A stretch of 64,000 bases of DNA, taken from Frigidibacter sp037095735. Lineage in GTDB: Bacteria > Pseudomonadota > Alphaproteobacteria > Rhodobacterales > Rhodobacteraceae. Shown in pieces: positions 24,505-33,370 of the stretch. Numbering within the stretch: position 1 is the stretch's first letter; each line of letters opens with the position of its first letter. The translations under genes and the position numbers were made by a program. The DNA is taken from contig NZ_JBAWKD010000001.1 in assembly GCF_037095735.1 (NCBI RefSeq), positions 1,017,393-1,081,392 of the forward strand, read 5' to 3'. The notes under the pieces are model-generated. The model saw only the letters and a program-made list of their open reading frames with translations, was not told the origin of the DNA and made no database searches.

Positions 24505-25896
24505 TCACACGGCTTCCAGAAGGGTGTCCATCATCTCGATCAGAGAGGTCAGCACCTTCGAGTTTGCGGCATAGCCCTGCTGCACCATCAGCAGCTTCTG
24601 CATTTCGTCGTCGATGTTCACCCCGCGCAGGTTCTCGCGCGAGGCCGAGATCGTCTCGGCCGTAACGGCGAGGGTCGCGCTCGAGCTTTCGGCGTCCGAC
24701 CGGGTGCTCTGCTGGGTCGCGACCATCTGCGCGGTGAATTCCGACAGCGTCATCGAGCTGCCGAGCCCGGCCGAGGCATCGAAGCTCAGGTCGCTGTCGA
24801 AGACCGCGAGGAAGGCGTTGATCTGCGTGGTGTCGCTGGCCTCGCCCTCGACCGTCGCGCCGAAGCCGTCGCGGATCAGCGTGACGTTGCTGCTGGCATC
24901 CGGGTTCAGCGTCAGCCGTGCGGCCAGCCCGTCAAGGCTGACACCGTCCCATGCGGCGCCGTTGTCGGTGAAGAGCCCGGCCTGCCCGCTGGTCAGCGAG
25001 GCATCGGCCGACGAAAAGCCGGTGATCAGCCCGGCGGCCAGCGAATTCAGCTGCGCGGCGAATTCCGGCAGGATGTCGCGCTTCAGTTCGAACAGGCCGC
25101 TGAGGCTGCCCTCGTTGAAGCCGCGCACGGTGCTGTCGGCGGGGGTGATGTCGGTGCCGCCGGCCGTCAGCCGCGAACCGTCATAGCCAAGCTGCAGCGT
25201 CGTCTGGCTGTCGACCAGCACGAGGCCATTCGGCGCATAGACGGTGGTCAGCCCGGCCGTGGTCTGGCTGACCGAGAAATCGACATAGCCCGACAGCTTG
25301 TCCAGAAGCTTGCCCATCTCGTCCTGCAGGTCGCCGTTGTCGAGCGATCCCTCGGTGGTGTGGGTCAGCTTGGTGTTCATCTCGCCGATCTTCGTCAGCA
25401 GGTCGTTCACCTCGGTGACCTGCGACTGGATCTGCTTTTCGGTGTCGGTGCTGACGCTCGACAGGGCCGAGCTGGCGGCGTTGATCGCGCTGACCAGCTG
25501 GCCGGCGGTCTCGATCGCGCTGCGCTGGGCGACGGCGCTGGACGGGTCGGCGGCCAGCGTCTCGAGCCCGGTCTGGAAGGCGGTCAGGTAGGCGACGGGC
25601 GAGGTCTCGTCATCGGGCTGACCCAGCAGCGAGGTGTAGCCCTCGAGCGTCGAGGCGATGGTGTCCTGCGTGGCGATCTTCGCGGTCGAGGCGCGGGTCA
25701 TCCGGTCGAGCGAGCTCGAGACGTCGCGGTTGAAGGCGCTGACGGTCACGCCGCCCGAAAGCGTCGACAGCTCGACATCCTTGCGGGTGTAGCCTTCGGT
25801 GGTGGCGTTGGCGATGTTGCGCGCGATGGTGTCGGCCCAGGTCTGGGTCGCGCGCAGGCCTGTCGCCGCGATGGTCAGTCCGGTGCCAAGCCCCAT
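24505..25896 (-). CDS. flgK: Hook-associated protein FlgK
   Basis: This 463-residue protein starts GLGTGLTIAATGLRATQTWADTIARNIANATTEGYTRKDVEL, the FlgK (HAP1) N terminus, and ends with NLRGVNIDDEMQKLLMVQQGYAANSKVLTSLIEMMDTLLEAV, the flagellar C-terminal helix. It links the hook to FlgL. It is exported late and probably needs the FlgN-like chaperone (20624-21121). It sits 22 bases downstream of flgE on the same strand. Confidence 0.94.
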   Translation of the reverse strand: MGLGTGLTIAATGLRATQTWADTIARNIANATTEGYTRKDVELSTLSGGVTVSAFNRDVSSSLDRMTRASTAKIATQDTIASTLEGYTSLLGQPDDETSPVAYLTAFQTGLETLAADPSSAVAQRSAIETAGQLVSAINAASSALSSVSTDTEKQIQSQVTEVNDLLTKIGEMNTKLTHTTEGSLDNGDLQDEMGKLLDKLSGYVDFSVSQTTAGLTTVYAPNGLVLVDSQTTLQLGYDGSRLTAGGTDITPADSTVRGFNEGSLSGLFELKRDILPEFAAQLNSLAAGLITGFSSADASLTSGQAGLFTDNGAAWDGVSLDGLAARLTLNPDASSNVTLIRDGFGATVEGEASDTTQINAFLAVFDSDLSFDASAGLGSSMTLSEFTAQMVATQQSTRSDAESSSATLAVTAETISASRENLRGVNIDDEMQKLLMVQQGYAANSKVLTSLIEMMDTLLEAV

Positions 25897-25918
25897 GGCC
25901 TGTCTCCTGCCTTATGGA

Positions 25919-27217
25919 TCAGCGCTTGATCTGCGTGGTCTCGGCCAGCATGTCATCGGCCGTGGTGATGACCTTGGCATTCGACGAATAGGCGCGCTGG
26001 ATGCGGATCAGGTCGGTCAGTTCCTGCGCGATCTCGACGTTCGAGCTTTCGAGCGCGCCCGAGGTGATCGTCCCGGCCCCGGCGGTGCCGGCCTGCTGGA
26101 TGGTGAGCGTGCCCGCGTCGCGCGACAGCCGGTAGGCGTTGGCGCTGACTTCGACCAGCGCGTCGGGATTGGTGACGGTGGCGACCGGGATCATGAACAG
26201 CGCCTTGCGCACGCCGCTTTCATAGACGCCCCAGACGGTGCCGTCCTCGGTGATCTCGGTGCGCGACAGCTGCGAAACCGGCCAGCCGTCCACGTCGAAG
26301 TCCTGCGCGGCGAAATCGCCGGCGAACTGGGTGACGCCGGTCGTGCTGCCCGGCGCGCCCAGCGTGAAGTCCACGACCTGCGGCGTGGTGCCGTTGTCGA
26401 TGGTCAGCGTCGCGGTGCCCGTGGCGGTGTCGAAGCCGAACGACGCCGGCGCCGTCGCAAGGTTGGTGACATTGCTGTAGCTCAGCGGCGTGCCGGCGGT
26501 GGTGCCCGAATCCGCGAAGGTCACGGTGACGCTGCCCATCTGGGTGCCGTCGGCCAGCGAGAACACGATGTCCCAGGTGTTCGCCGTGGTGCTGGGCGTC
26601 CATTCCAGGCTCAGCCCGTCGGTCGCGCCAAGCTCGGTGTAGAAATTCGTCGAGGAGATGAACGAGGTGCCGGTGCTGGTCGCCCCGGTTTCCTGCGAGG
26701 GCAGGTTGCCGGCGATCGAGATCGCGGTGGTGGCCTTGGCGTCCAGCGTGCTGTTCGTCAGGTTGATGGTCTCCATCGACCCGAAGCCGTTGGCGTCGAA
26801 GGCGGGCAGGGTGCCGTCGTCGTTGTAGGCGTAGCCCGACAGGTAGTAGCCGCCGGCGTTCACCAGATAGCCCTCGTCATCGACGCTGAACGAGCCGGCG
26901 CGGGTCAGCATGTAGTTCGACAGCACCGTCTCGTTGGGGTTGCGCGAGACGACGAAGAAGCCGTTGCCCGAAATCGCAAGGTCGGTGACCGAGCTGGTCG
27001 AGGTGATGGCGCCGGCCTGGCTGACGGTGGCGGTGGTCACGGCGCTTACGCCGCGGCTGCTGACCGCGGTGCCGGCCGTCGTCGTCACCATCTGCGCGAA
27101 GCTGCGCTTGTAGCCGGTGGTGGCAGAGTTGGCGATGTTGCTGGACACCTGCTCGATCGCGAGCGAATTCGCGTAAAGGCCGCTGACGCCCGTCTGCATC
27201 GCATTGGAGATGCCCAT
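25919..27217 (-). CDS. flgE: Flagellar hook protein FlgE
   Basis: ATG 27217 follows AGGACAGGCGGA. The 432-residue protein begins GISNAMQTGVSGLYANSLAIEQVSSNIANSATTGYKRS and ends ESSNVEIAQELTDLIRIQRAYSSNAKVITTADDMLAETTQIKR, both typical for hook proteins. The middle is Thr/Gly-rich beta structure (ISGNGFFVVSRNP...). A longer frame to 27310 lacks family support. It leads the flgE-flgK-flgL run. A CtrA-like site lies about 117-130 bases upstream. Confidence 0.94.
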   Translation of the reverse strand: MGISNAMQTGVSGLYANSLAIEQVSSNIANSATTGYKRSFAQMVTTTAGTAVSSRGVSAVTTATVSQAGAITSTSSVTDLAISGNGFFVVSRNPNETVLSNYMLTRAGSFSVDDEGYLVNAGGYYLSGYAYNDDGTLPAFDANGFGSMETINLTNSTLDAKATTAISIAGNLPSQETGATSTGTSFISSTNFYTELGATDGLSLEWTPSTTANTWDIVFSLADGTQMGSVTVTFADSGTTAGTPLSYSNVTNLATAPASFGFDTATGTATLTIDNGTTPQVVDFTLGAPGSTTGVTQFAGDFAAQDFDVDGWPVSQLSRTEITEDGTVWGVYESGVRKALFMIPVATVTNPDALVEVSANAYRLSRDAGTLTIQQAGTAGAGTITSGALESSNVEIAQELTDLIRIQRAYSSNAKVITTADDMLAETTQIKR

Positions 27218-27333
27218 TCCGCCTGTCCTTCGTGTCCTGCCGCCGGCCCGTTTGGGGGGCGCCTGCCTCGAGTGATTGGGGTCCCGGATCCGTCGGACAT
27301 GGTGACCCAAACAAGATCATACCAGCTCCCGAT

Positions 27334-27347
27334 TTAAGGAGCGTTAA
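27334..27347. promoter_or_regulatory. CtrA-like site upstream of flgE (one-base-short spacing)
   Basis: TTAA at 27334-27337 and TTAA at 27344-27347 are separated by six bases in an AT-rich patch between the flgE start and the end of the upstream gene. The canonical CtrA spacing is seven. It is placed where a flgE-flgK-flgL promoter is expected. Confidence 0.35.
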
Positions 27348-27402
27348 ATTTTCACTAATCAAACAGCGGGTTCGCCGGACCGCGTGTCGGTCCTGCAACA
27401 GA

Positions 27403-29715
27403 TCAACCTCCGGGCGAGGTCGCCGGGCCGCCTGCGGGGGCGCCGGCGGCGCTGCCCGGATCGGCCTGAGCTGAGACGTCCTGCAGGGCCTTCAGCCGGG
27501 TGACGGTCTCTTCGCTGCGCTGCATGCGCCGGTCGATCGCGGCATCCCGCAGCGGTGAAAGCGGCGCCGGTTCGGCCAGGATCGATTCCGCGACCACCCG
27601 CCAGTCGTCACCGGCCTCAAGGTCGGGGAAGGCGGCGGCGACGGCGGTGGCGACCTCGGTCTCGCCGGCGCGATGCGCCGACAGGAACAGCCGCGCCGCA
27701 TCGGCAAAGGCGAAATCGCGCGGATGGTCGTGCCACAGTGCGCGATAGGCCTCGACCGCGTCGTGCCAGTCGCTGGTCTGGAACCGCGCGTCGGCGATCC
27801 GGCGCAGCGCACCGGCGGCAGGGCTGCTGCCCAGCGGCTGCGCGGCCAGTTCGGCGATCTGCCCCGCGGCCCAGAGCGTCTCGGCCCGCAACTCGGCCAG
27901 CCGCCGCTCGGTCTCGGGTGCCAGCAGGCCGGGGCCGACCGGGCTCAGCAGCGCCAGCGCCTCGGGCACCTGCCCACCGCGCAGCAGCGCATCGGCCTCC
28001 TTCAGCTTGATCGCCGTCATCCGGTCGGTCGTCACCTCCCACAGTCCCGCGTCGCGCGCATCCTCCAGCGCCTTGCGGATGCCGGCATATTCCTCGGACG
28101 CGGCGGCGCTCGCGCCCAGAGCCAGCAGCCGGTCGCCCAGCTTCTCTGCCTCGCGGTCGAAACCGTCGATCCGGCGGAAGTCGGGGGCAATGTTGCGGTG
28201 CAGGCGCAGGAAGGTGCCGATCTCGATCCGGCCGGCGGCGCCGTCGTCATAGACCGCGCGTAGCAAATCGTGGCTGCGCTCTTCGGCATGCTGCGCTTCG
28301 GACGTGCCGGCGAAGAGGCTGAGGATCTGCCCGTACCAGCGCAGCGCCGAGGGGGCGTTGCCGATGCGCTCTTCGGTCCGCGCCAGCCGGTCCAGCAGGC
28401 CCAACTCCAGCGGCCCGCCGCGCCAGTCGTAGCGCACCGAGGTCAGCATGTCGGCGGTCTGGCGCAGGCTCGCGCCGCCCGCCGCGATCCCCAGATCGGC
28501 CAGCGCCAACCGGGCGCGCTGTGCGGCCTCGCCCTCTCCCGCCGCGGCGCGGGCATAGGCGTCGAAAGCGGCCTCGGGCTGGCCGCTGGCGGCCGAGGCC
28601 TTGCCCAGCAGGAAGTCGTAGCCGGGCGAGTCCTTCAGCGCCGGTCGTGCGGCGATCCGTTCTGCGATCGCCCCCGACAGGTTCCACTGCCCGGCGATGA
28701 TCGCGGCATCGAGCAGCGGCAGCAGCAACGGCTCGGAGAACTGCGGCGGGGTGTGGTCCAGCATCTCGAGCGCGTCGGGAAGCGTCGCCGTGATCATGTC
28801 GGCGTTCCCGGCCCGATAGCCCGCCAGCGCCGCCCAGAGCGGACGGTCCTGCCAGACGCCAGGGCCGAAGGCGACCAGCGGCGCCGCGTCCAGCGGCACC
28901 GTCTCGCCCGCCGCCAGCCGCAGCGCGAGGTCGAGCGCGTCACGGCGCGCGGCGTCGTCCTCCGACAGTCCGGCGGGGTCGACCGCGGCGATGATCGAGC
29001 GGCCTTCGGGCAGCAGCTGGTGCGCGAGGTAGAAGGTCGCGAAATCCATCGCCGCCCCGGCGCGGCGCGCGGGCTCGCCGCTGGCGGCCGCCTCGACATA
29101 GGCCGAGGCGAGCCGGGCGCGGTCCTTCAGGAAATCGTCGCGGCCGAACTGCGCGAGGTCGAGATGCGGCGGCGGCACCTTGGGCGGGGGCGGCGCGACA
29201 TGCGGCGCGGGCATGTCCGCGGCGGGCGCGCTTTCGGCGGTCACGGCCGGAAGCCCGGGGGCCGGGCGGGTCGTCGGGCCGTCATGGTCCGCGCCGGCCT
29301 GCCTTCGGGTGGGCGGGGGCGGCTCGCTGCGCTCTCCCGGCGCGGCGGGTTGCGCGGGGGCGCCGTCGGCGCCGCTGAAGCTCCAGGGCGGGGGCAGGGC
29401 GAAACCGCCGGCCTCGGGCAGCGCGTCGAGGCCGGTGCCGCCGGCCGGGCCGTTCACCTCGGCGACCGGCAGCTGCAGTTCCAGCGGGTTCTCGGGGCGG
29501 GTGCGCGGGCGCGGGGTGCGGGCCACCGCGCGCGGGGTCGCATCGGGGAAGATCAGCCGAAGGTCCTCTGGCCGGTCGCTGGGCCGCGGCGGATCCACCG
29601 CGATCACCTGCGCCAGCCCCGGCAGCGCCGTTCCGGCGAGAAGCGCAAGCATCAGCGCCGCGCGAACCGGAAGTCGCGCGCCGCGGAGGCCCGGGCTCAA
29701 TCCATCTCGCTTCAT
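27403..29715 (-). CDS. Large exported protein of flagellar cluster, possibly MotC-like, unrecognised
   Basis: This 770-residue protein has an N-terminal signal peptide (VRAALMLALLAGTALPGLAQ), then about 170 residues that are Pro/Ala-rich and probably disordered. The remaining part is all-helical and looks like TPR-type solenoid repeats (GQPEAAFDAYARAAAGEGEAAQRARLALADLG, NAPSALRWYGQILSLFAG, DWHDAVEAYRALWHDHP). It should be periplasmic. Position between flgE and flgF, and a MotE-like gene in the same cluster, suggest a role like that of rhizobial MotC, a periplasmic motor protein. This is inference, as I see no direct sequence match and it is much longer than MotC. It ends with a Gly/Ala/Pro tail. 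Confidence 0.6.
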   Translation of the reverse strand: MKRDGLSPGLRGARLPVRAALMLALLAGTALPGLAQVIAVDPPRPSDRPEDLRLIFPDATPRAVARTPRPRTRPENPLELQLPVAEVNGPAGGTGLDALPEAGGFALPPPWSFSGADGAPAQPAAPGERSEPPPPTRRQAGADHDGPTTRPAPGLPAVTAESAPAADMPAPHVAPPPPKVPPPHLDLAQFGRDDFLKDRARLASAYVEAAASGEPARRAGAAMDFATFYLAHQLLPEGRSIIAAVDPAGLSEDDAARRDALDLALRLAAGETVPLDAAPLVAFGPGVWQDRPLWAALAGYRAGNADMITATLPDALEMLDHTPPQFSEPLLLPLLDAAIIAGQWNLSGAIAERIAARPALKDSPGYDFLLGKASAASGQPEAAFDAYARAAAGEGEAAQRARLALADLGIAAGGASLRQTADMLTSVRYDWRGGPLELGLLDRLARTEERIGNAPSALRWYGQILSLFAGTSEAQHAEERSHDLLRAVYDDGAAGRIEIGTFLRLHRNIAPDFRRIDGFDREAEKLGDRLLALGASAAASEEYAGIRKALEDARDAGLWEVTTDRMTAIKLKEADALLRGGQVPEALALLSPVGPGLLAPETERRLAELRAETLWAAGQIAELAAQPLGSSPAAGALRRIADARFQTSDWHDAVEAYRALWHDHPRDFAFADAARLFLSAHRAGETEVATAVAAAFPDLEAGDDWRVVAESILAEPAPLSPLRDAAIDRRMQRSEETVTRLKALQDVSAQADPGSAAGAPAGGPATSPGG

Positions 29716-29872
29716 GGCACTTCTTCTGCGCGGTCCCCCGCTTTCCTAAGGATTATTATGAACAGTGCTTCCGGTAAATGCTTTCTTTTCATGCTTGGTC
29801 ACACTATACATGGATAAAGGCCCGGCGCGTTCCGGGTCGTCGTCGCTTGGCAGCCGGGAGGCGGGCACCGGA

Positions 29873-30616
29873 ATGGACAATTCCAGCTATATCTCGCTGA
29901 CGCTCGCCTCGTCGCTCGAGCGCAGCCTCGACATCACCGCCAACAACCTCGCCAACGTGAACACCGCCGGGTTCAAGGGCGAGAAGACCCTGTTCGAAAG
30001 CTATCTTCTGCGCCCCTCCGAGATCGGCAAGGACGACGTGTTCTTCTCGCTCGATTCCGGCAGCTACATGGACCCGGCGCAGGGCGCGCTGCTGGCCACC
30101 GGCAACCCGCTGGACGCGGCCGTTCTGGGCGAGGGCTGGTTCGGCTACCAGACCCCCGACGGGCGCACCGGGCTCGGTCGCAACGGCCAGTTCGTGCTGG
30201 ACGCGGACGGCATGCTGGTCACCGCCGGCGGGGCGCAGGTTCTCGACGCCGGCGGCGCCCCGATCCAGGTCCCCGAGGATCAGGGCGCGGTCACGATCGG
30301 CTCGGACGGCACGATTTCCAACGCCGCGGGCGAGGCGGTGGCGACGATCGGCGTGTTCGAGGCCCCCGACATCCAGAGCTATGCCCGCCTGCCGGGCGGC
30401 ATGTTCACCCCCGCCGACGGCAGCGCCCCGCCGCTGCAGCCGGTGCAGGCCCCGCGTCTGGCGCAGGGCCACCTCGAACAGAGCAACGTCGAGCCGGTGA
30501 TCGAGATGACCCGGATGATGGGCATCCAGCGCGCCTACGAGCGGGCGATGACCCTTCTCGACGACGAGAATTCCCTCAGGCGCGACACTCTGCAGCGCCT
30601 TGGCCCGACCGGCTGA
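29873..30616 (+). CDS. flgF: Flagellar rod protein FlgF
   Basis: ATG 29873 gives 247 residues starting MDNSSYISLTLASSLERSLDITANNLANVNTAGFKGE, the FlgF/FlgG rod signature. The middle carries the hook-like FGYQTPDGRTGLGRNGQFVLDADG segment and the C terminus ends EMTRMMGIQRAYERAMTLLDDE. An in-frame extension to 29765 reads through an AT-rich promoter-like stretch and is rejected. It leads the forward run flgF-flgG-flgA-flgH. The 157 bases upstream are AT-rich and probably hold the promoter. Confidence 0.92.
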   Translation: MDNSSYISLTLASSLERSLDITANNLANVNTAGFKGEKTLFESYLLRPSEIGKDDVFFSLDSGSYMDPAQGALLATGNPLDAAVLGEGWFGYQTPDGRTGLGRNGQFVLDADGMLVTAGGAQVLDAGGAPIQVPEDQGAVTIGSDGTISNAAGEAVATIGVFEAPDIQSYARLPGGMFTPADGSAPPLQPVQAPRLAQGHLEQSNVEPVIEMTRMMGIQRAYERAMTLLDDENSLRRDTLQRLGPTG

Positions 30617-30631
30617 TAAGGAGAGACCGCG

Positions 30632-31417
30632 ATGAGAGCGATGGCCACCGCCGCCACCGGCATGATGGCGCAGCAGACCAACGTCGACGTGATCGCGAAC
30701 AACATCGCGAACGCCAACACCACGGGCTTCAAGTCGATGCGCGCCGCCTTCCAGGATCTGGTCTACCAGAGCCAGGTCCGCGAGGGTGCGCTGACCAACG
30801 AGGCCGGCACCGCCCGCCCCGTCGGCGTCGACATCGGCATGGGCGTGCAGACCGCGGGCGTGATCCGCCTGAACACCCAGGGCGGCCTGACCGCGACCGA
30901 GAACCAGCTGGACGTCGCCATCGACGGCAAGGGCTTCTTCGTCGTGAACATGCCCGACGGCAGCACCGCCTATACCCGCGACGGCAACTTCCAGATGTCG
31001 GCCGAAGGCACGCTGGTCACCAAGCAGGGCTACGAGATCGACCCCGGCATCACCATCCCCGACAACTCGACCTCGGTCGCGATCTCGGAGCAGGGCATCG
31101 TCTCGGCCTATGTCGGCAGCAGCGCGACGCCGGTCGAACTGGGCCAGCTGAGCATGGCCACCTTCATCAACGAGGCCGGGATGAAGGCCGAGGGCGACAA
31201 CCTTCTGCGCGAGACCACGGCCTCGGGCGAGGCGGTGGCGGCGAACCCCGGCGACGAGGGCGTGGGCGTGCTGCGCCAGGGCTATCTCGAAAACTCGAAC
31301 GTCAACATCATCCAGCAGATCACCGACCTCATCACCGCCCAGCGCGCCTACGAGATGAACTCGAAGGCGATCCAGACCGCGGACGAGATGCTGTCGTCTG
31401 CCAACCAGGTGCGGTGA
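30632..31417 (+). CDS. flgG: Flagellar distal rod protein FlgG
   Basis: This 261-residue protein is highly typical of FlgG: MATAATGMMAQQTNVDVIANNIANANTTGFKSMRAAFQDLVYQ at the start, VAIDGKGFFVVNMPDGSTAYTRDGNFQMSAEGTLVTKQGY in the middle, and LENSNVNIIQQITDLITAQRAYEMNSKAIQTADEML at the end. It forms the distal rod. It is 16 bases from flgF and overlaps flgA by four bases. Confidence 0.97.
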   Translation: MRAMATAATGMMAQQTNVDVIANNIANANTTGFKSMRAAFQDLVYQSQVREGALTNEAGTARPVGVDIGMGVQTAGVIRLNTQGGLTATENQLDVAIDGKGFFVVNMPDGSTAYTRDGNFQMSAEGTLVTKQGYEIDPGITIPDNSTSVAISEQGIVSAYVGSSATPVELGQLSMATFINEAGMKAEGDNLLRETTASGEAVAANPGDEGVGVLRQGYLENSNVNIIQQITDLITAQRAYEMNSKAIQTADEMLSSANQVR

Positions 31418-32088
31418 GCCTCATGCGTCTTGCCCCGATCCTTCTCGGCCTCGCGATCGCCCTTGGGGGCGGCGTGGCATGGGCCGTGCCCGTCGAGCAG
31501 CTGGTCGAGGAAAAGGCGTCCGAGACCTGGGGATACCAGCTGCCAGAGAACGGCCGCTTCGACATCTCGCTGCAGTCGCCCGCGCCGGGGGGCGAGCCGG
31601 TGCTGATCTCGGACTGGTATCTGGACCAGGCGACGGGGCAGTTCGTGGCCAATGTCGTGACCTCGGTCGGCGGCAACGACCGGATCTGGGGGCTGGCGAC
31701 GCTGACCGTGCCGGTGCCGGTGCCGGTGCGCCGCCTGATGCCGGGCGAGATGCTGACCGCCGCCGACATCGAAGAGGTCCCGGTGCCGGTCGCCGCCGTC
31801 GGCACCTATGCGATCACCCGCGCCGAGGCGCTCGAGGGCAAGCAGGTCCGCCGCGTCCTGACCGCCGGCCGCCCGGTCATGGTGCAATCGGTCGGCGACC
31901 CGATCGTGGTGCCGAAGGGCGAGCGCGTGACCATCACCTATACCCATGGCGGGCTCGATCTGACCGCCCCCGGCAAGGCCCTGACCGACGGGCTCGAGGG
32001 CGAGCAGATCCGCGTCGTCAATCTGGCCAGCAACAAGACCGTCGTCGGCATCGCCCGCGGCGACGGTGTCGTGGAGGTATCCCCGTGA
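31414..32088 (+). CDS. flgA: P-ring assembly chaperone FlgA
   Basis: This 224-residue protein has a signal peptide (LAPILLGLAIALGGGVAWA) and C-terminal SAF/ThiF-like domains with RRLMPGEMLTAADIEEVPVP, RRVLTAGRPVM, VVPKGERVTITYTHGGLDLTAPGKAL and EGEQIRVVNLASNKTVVG. FlgA helps FlgI form the P ring in the periplasm. A GTG at 31414 overlaps the flgG stop and an ATG at 31423 is the alternative start. It overlaps flgH by four bases. Confidence 0.92.
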   Translation: MSLMRLAPILLGLAIALGGGVAWAVPVEQLVEEKASETWGYQLPENGRFDISLQSPAPGGEPVLISDWYLDQATGQFVANVVTSVGGNDRIWGLATLTVPVPVPVRRLMPGEMLTAADIEEVPVPVAAVGTYAITRAEALEGKQVRRVLTAGRPVMVQSVGDPIVVPKGERVTITYTHGGLDLTAPGKALTDGLEGEQIRVVNLASNKTVVGIARGDGVVEVSP

Positions 32089-32810
32089 AGCGCACCGCCG
32101 CCGTCGTCTCGTTCGCGCTGATCGCGCTGACGAGCTGCGACAAGAACGCCTTCCAGCGTGACCCGCAGGTGTCCGACCTGACCCTGAACGACATGACCAT
32201 GGCCGAGGCCGGCCGCGTTCAGGTGCCGATGCCCGACCCCGAGCCCTACCGCGCCCCCACCCGGGCCGAGGCGGCCTCGCTGTGGCAGCGCGGCTCGCGC
32301 GGGTTCTTCGGCGACCAGCGCGCCAGCCGCGTCGGCGACCTGCTGACCGTCACCATCGAGATCAAGGACGAGGCGCAGCTCGAAAACGAAAGCGACCGTT
32401 CGCGCAGTTCTTCGACCAGCGTCGACACGCCTTCCGTATTGGGGCTGAACGTGGGCGGGCTTGTCACCGACGGCAAGCTGGTCGACCTGAATTCGGACAG
32501 CTCCGACAACGGCAAGGGTTCGATCCAGCGCAACGAGACGATCAGCCTGAAGATCGCCGCGCTGGTGACGCAGAAGCTGCCGAACGGCAACTTCGTCATC
32601 GCCGGCCGTCAGGAGGTGAAGGTGAACCACGAGCTGCGCGAACTGCGCGTGGCCGGGATCATCCGCCCCGTCGACATCGAGATGGACAACACCGTCCCCT
32701 ACGACAAGATCGCCGAGGCGCGGATCACCTACGGTGGCCGCGGCCAGCTTTCGAAAGTGCAGCAGCCGCGTTACGGCAGCGACGCGCTCGACGTCATCCT
32801 GCCCTACTGA
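32085..32810 (+). CDS. flgH: Flagellar L-ring lipoprotein FlgH
   Basis: The GTG at 32085 (GTGA overlap with flgA) gives 241 residues with a lipoprotein signal and lipobox ALTSC at Cys18. Downstream are ASLWQRGSRGFFGDQRASRVGDLLTVTIEI, GSIQRNETISLKIAALVTQKLPNGNFVIAGRQEVKVNHE and RVAGIIRPVDIEMDNTVPYDKIAEARITYGGRG, all standard FlgH segments. It forms the outer-membrane L ring. A longer frame from 31479 lies in the wrong frame of flgA and is a shadow. Confidence 0.95.
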   Translation: MKRTAAVVSFALIALTSCDKNAFQRDPQVSDLTLNDMTMAEAGRVQVPMPDPEPYRAPTRAEAASLWQRGSRGFFGDQRASRVGDLLTVTIEIKDEAQLENESDRSRSSSTSVDTPSVLGLNVGGLVTDGKLVDLNSDSSDNGKGSIQRNETISLKIAALVTQKLPNGNFVIAGRQEVKVNHELRELRVAGIIRPVDIEMDNTVPYDKIAEARITYGGRGQLSKVQQPRYGSDALDVILPY

Positions 32811-32817
32811 GGCGCCG

Positions 32818-33342
32818 ATGGCGGGGCCGGCAAAGGGCAAGGACGAGGACCAACGCAAGTGGCTCAGGCTGTTCCTGCTGCTGCCGCCGGTTCTCTGCGC
32901 CCTGGTCGGCTACATCGCCGGGGAACAGCTGCGCGAGCCGCCGCGCCCGCCTGCGGGCAGTGCCGCCGAGGGCGACATCTTCGCCCAGCCGCGGATCGTG
33001 CCGCTGGGCCGGCTGGCCCTGCCGCTGGACGCGGGGCTGCTGGGGATGACGCTGACCGCGACGGTCGACGTGGCGATGGCCAGCGACGACACCGCTTATT
33101 TCACCCGCCGCGGCGCGAACCGGACCTCGATCAAGGACGCGATGATCCTTGCGCTGGCCGACGCGATGCAGGTGCCCGGCATCCGCGCGCATCTCGATGA
33201 CAGCACCCGGCTGACCGAATTCCTCGCCCAGGCGCTGCGCCAGCGCCGGGTCGACGTGGCCGGGGTCCGGGTCAGCGCGCTGAAGGTCGTCGATGCCGAG
33301 GGCGTGGCGGTCCAGCTTGCGGGGATCGCGCCCGACAGCTGA
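32818..33342 (+). CDS. Single-pass membrane protein, FliL-like suspected
   Basis: This 174-residue protein begins 7 bases after flgH (ATG 32818). It has a short basic cytoplasmic end, one membrane segment (LRLFLLLPPVLCALVGYIAG) and a periplasmic domain. That domain contains VPLGRLALPL, LGMTLTATVDVAM, IKDAMILALADAM and DSTRLTEFLAQALRQRRVDVAGVRVSALKVV, an order of strands and helices like FliL. No clear family match is recognised by eye. The window already has a fliL (12221-12913), so this may be a second FliL-type protein or a different motor accessory. It is the last gene of the flgF run and converges on flgD. Confidence 0.5.
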   Translation: MAGPAKGKDEDQRKWLRLFLLLPPVLCALVGYIAGEQLREPPRPPAGSAAEGDIFAQPRIVPLGRLALPLDAGLLGMTLTATVDVAMASDDTAYFTRRGANRTSIKDAMILALADAMQVPGIRAHLDDSTRLTEFLAQALRQRRVDVAGVRVSALKVVDAEGVAVQLAGIAPDS

Positions 33343-33370
33343 CCGGCCGGGCGCAGGTGGCGCGGCGCGC

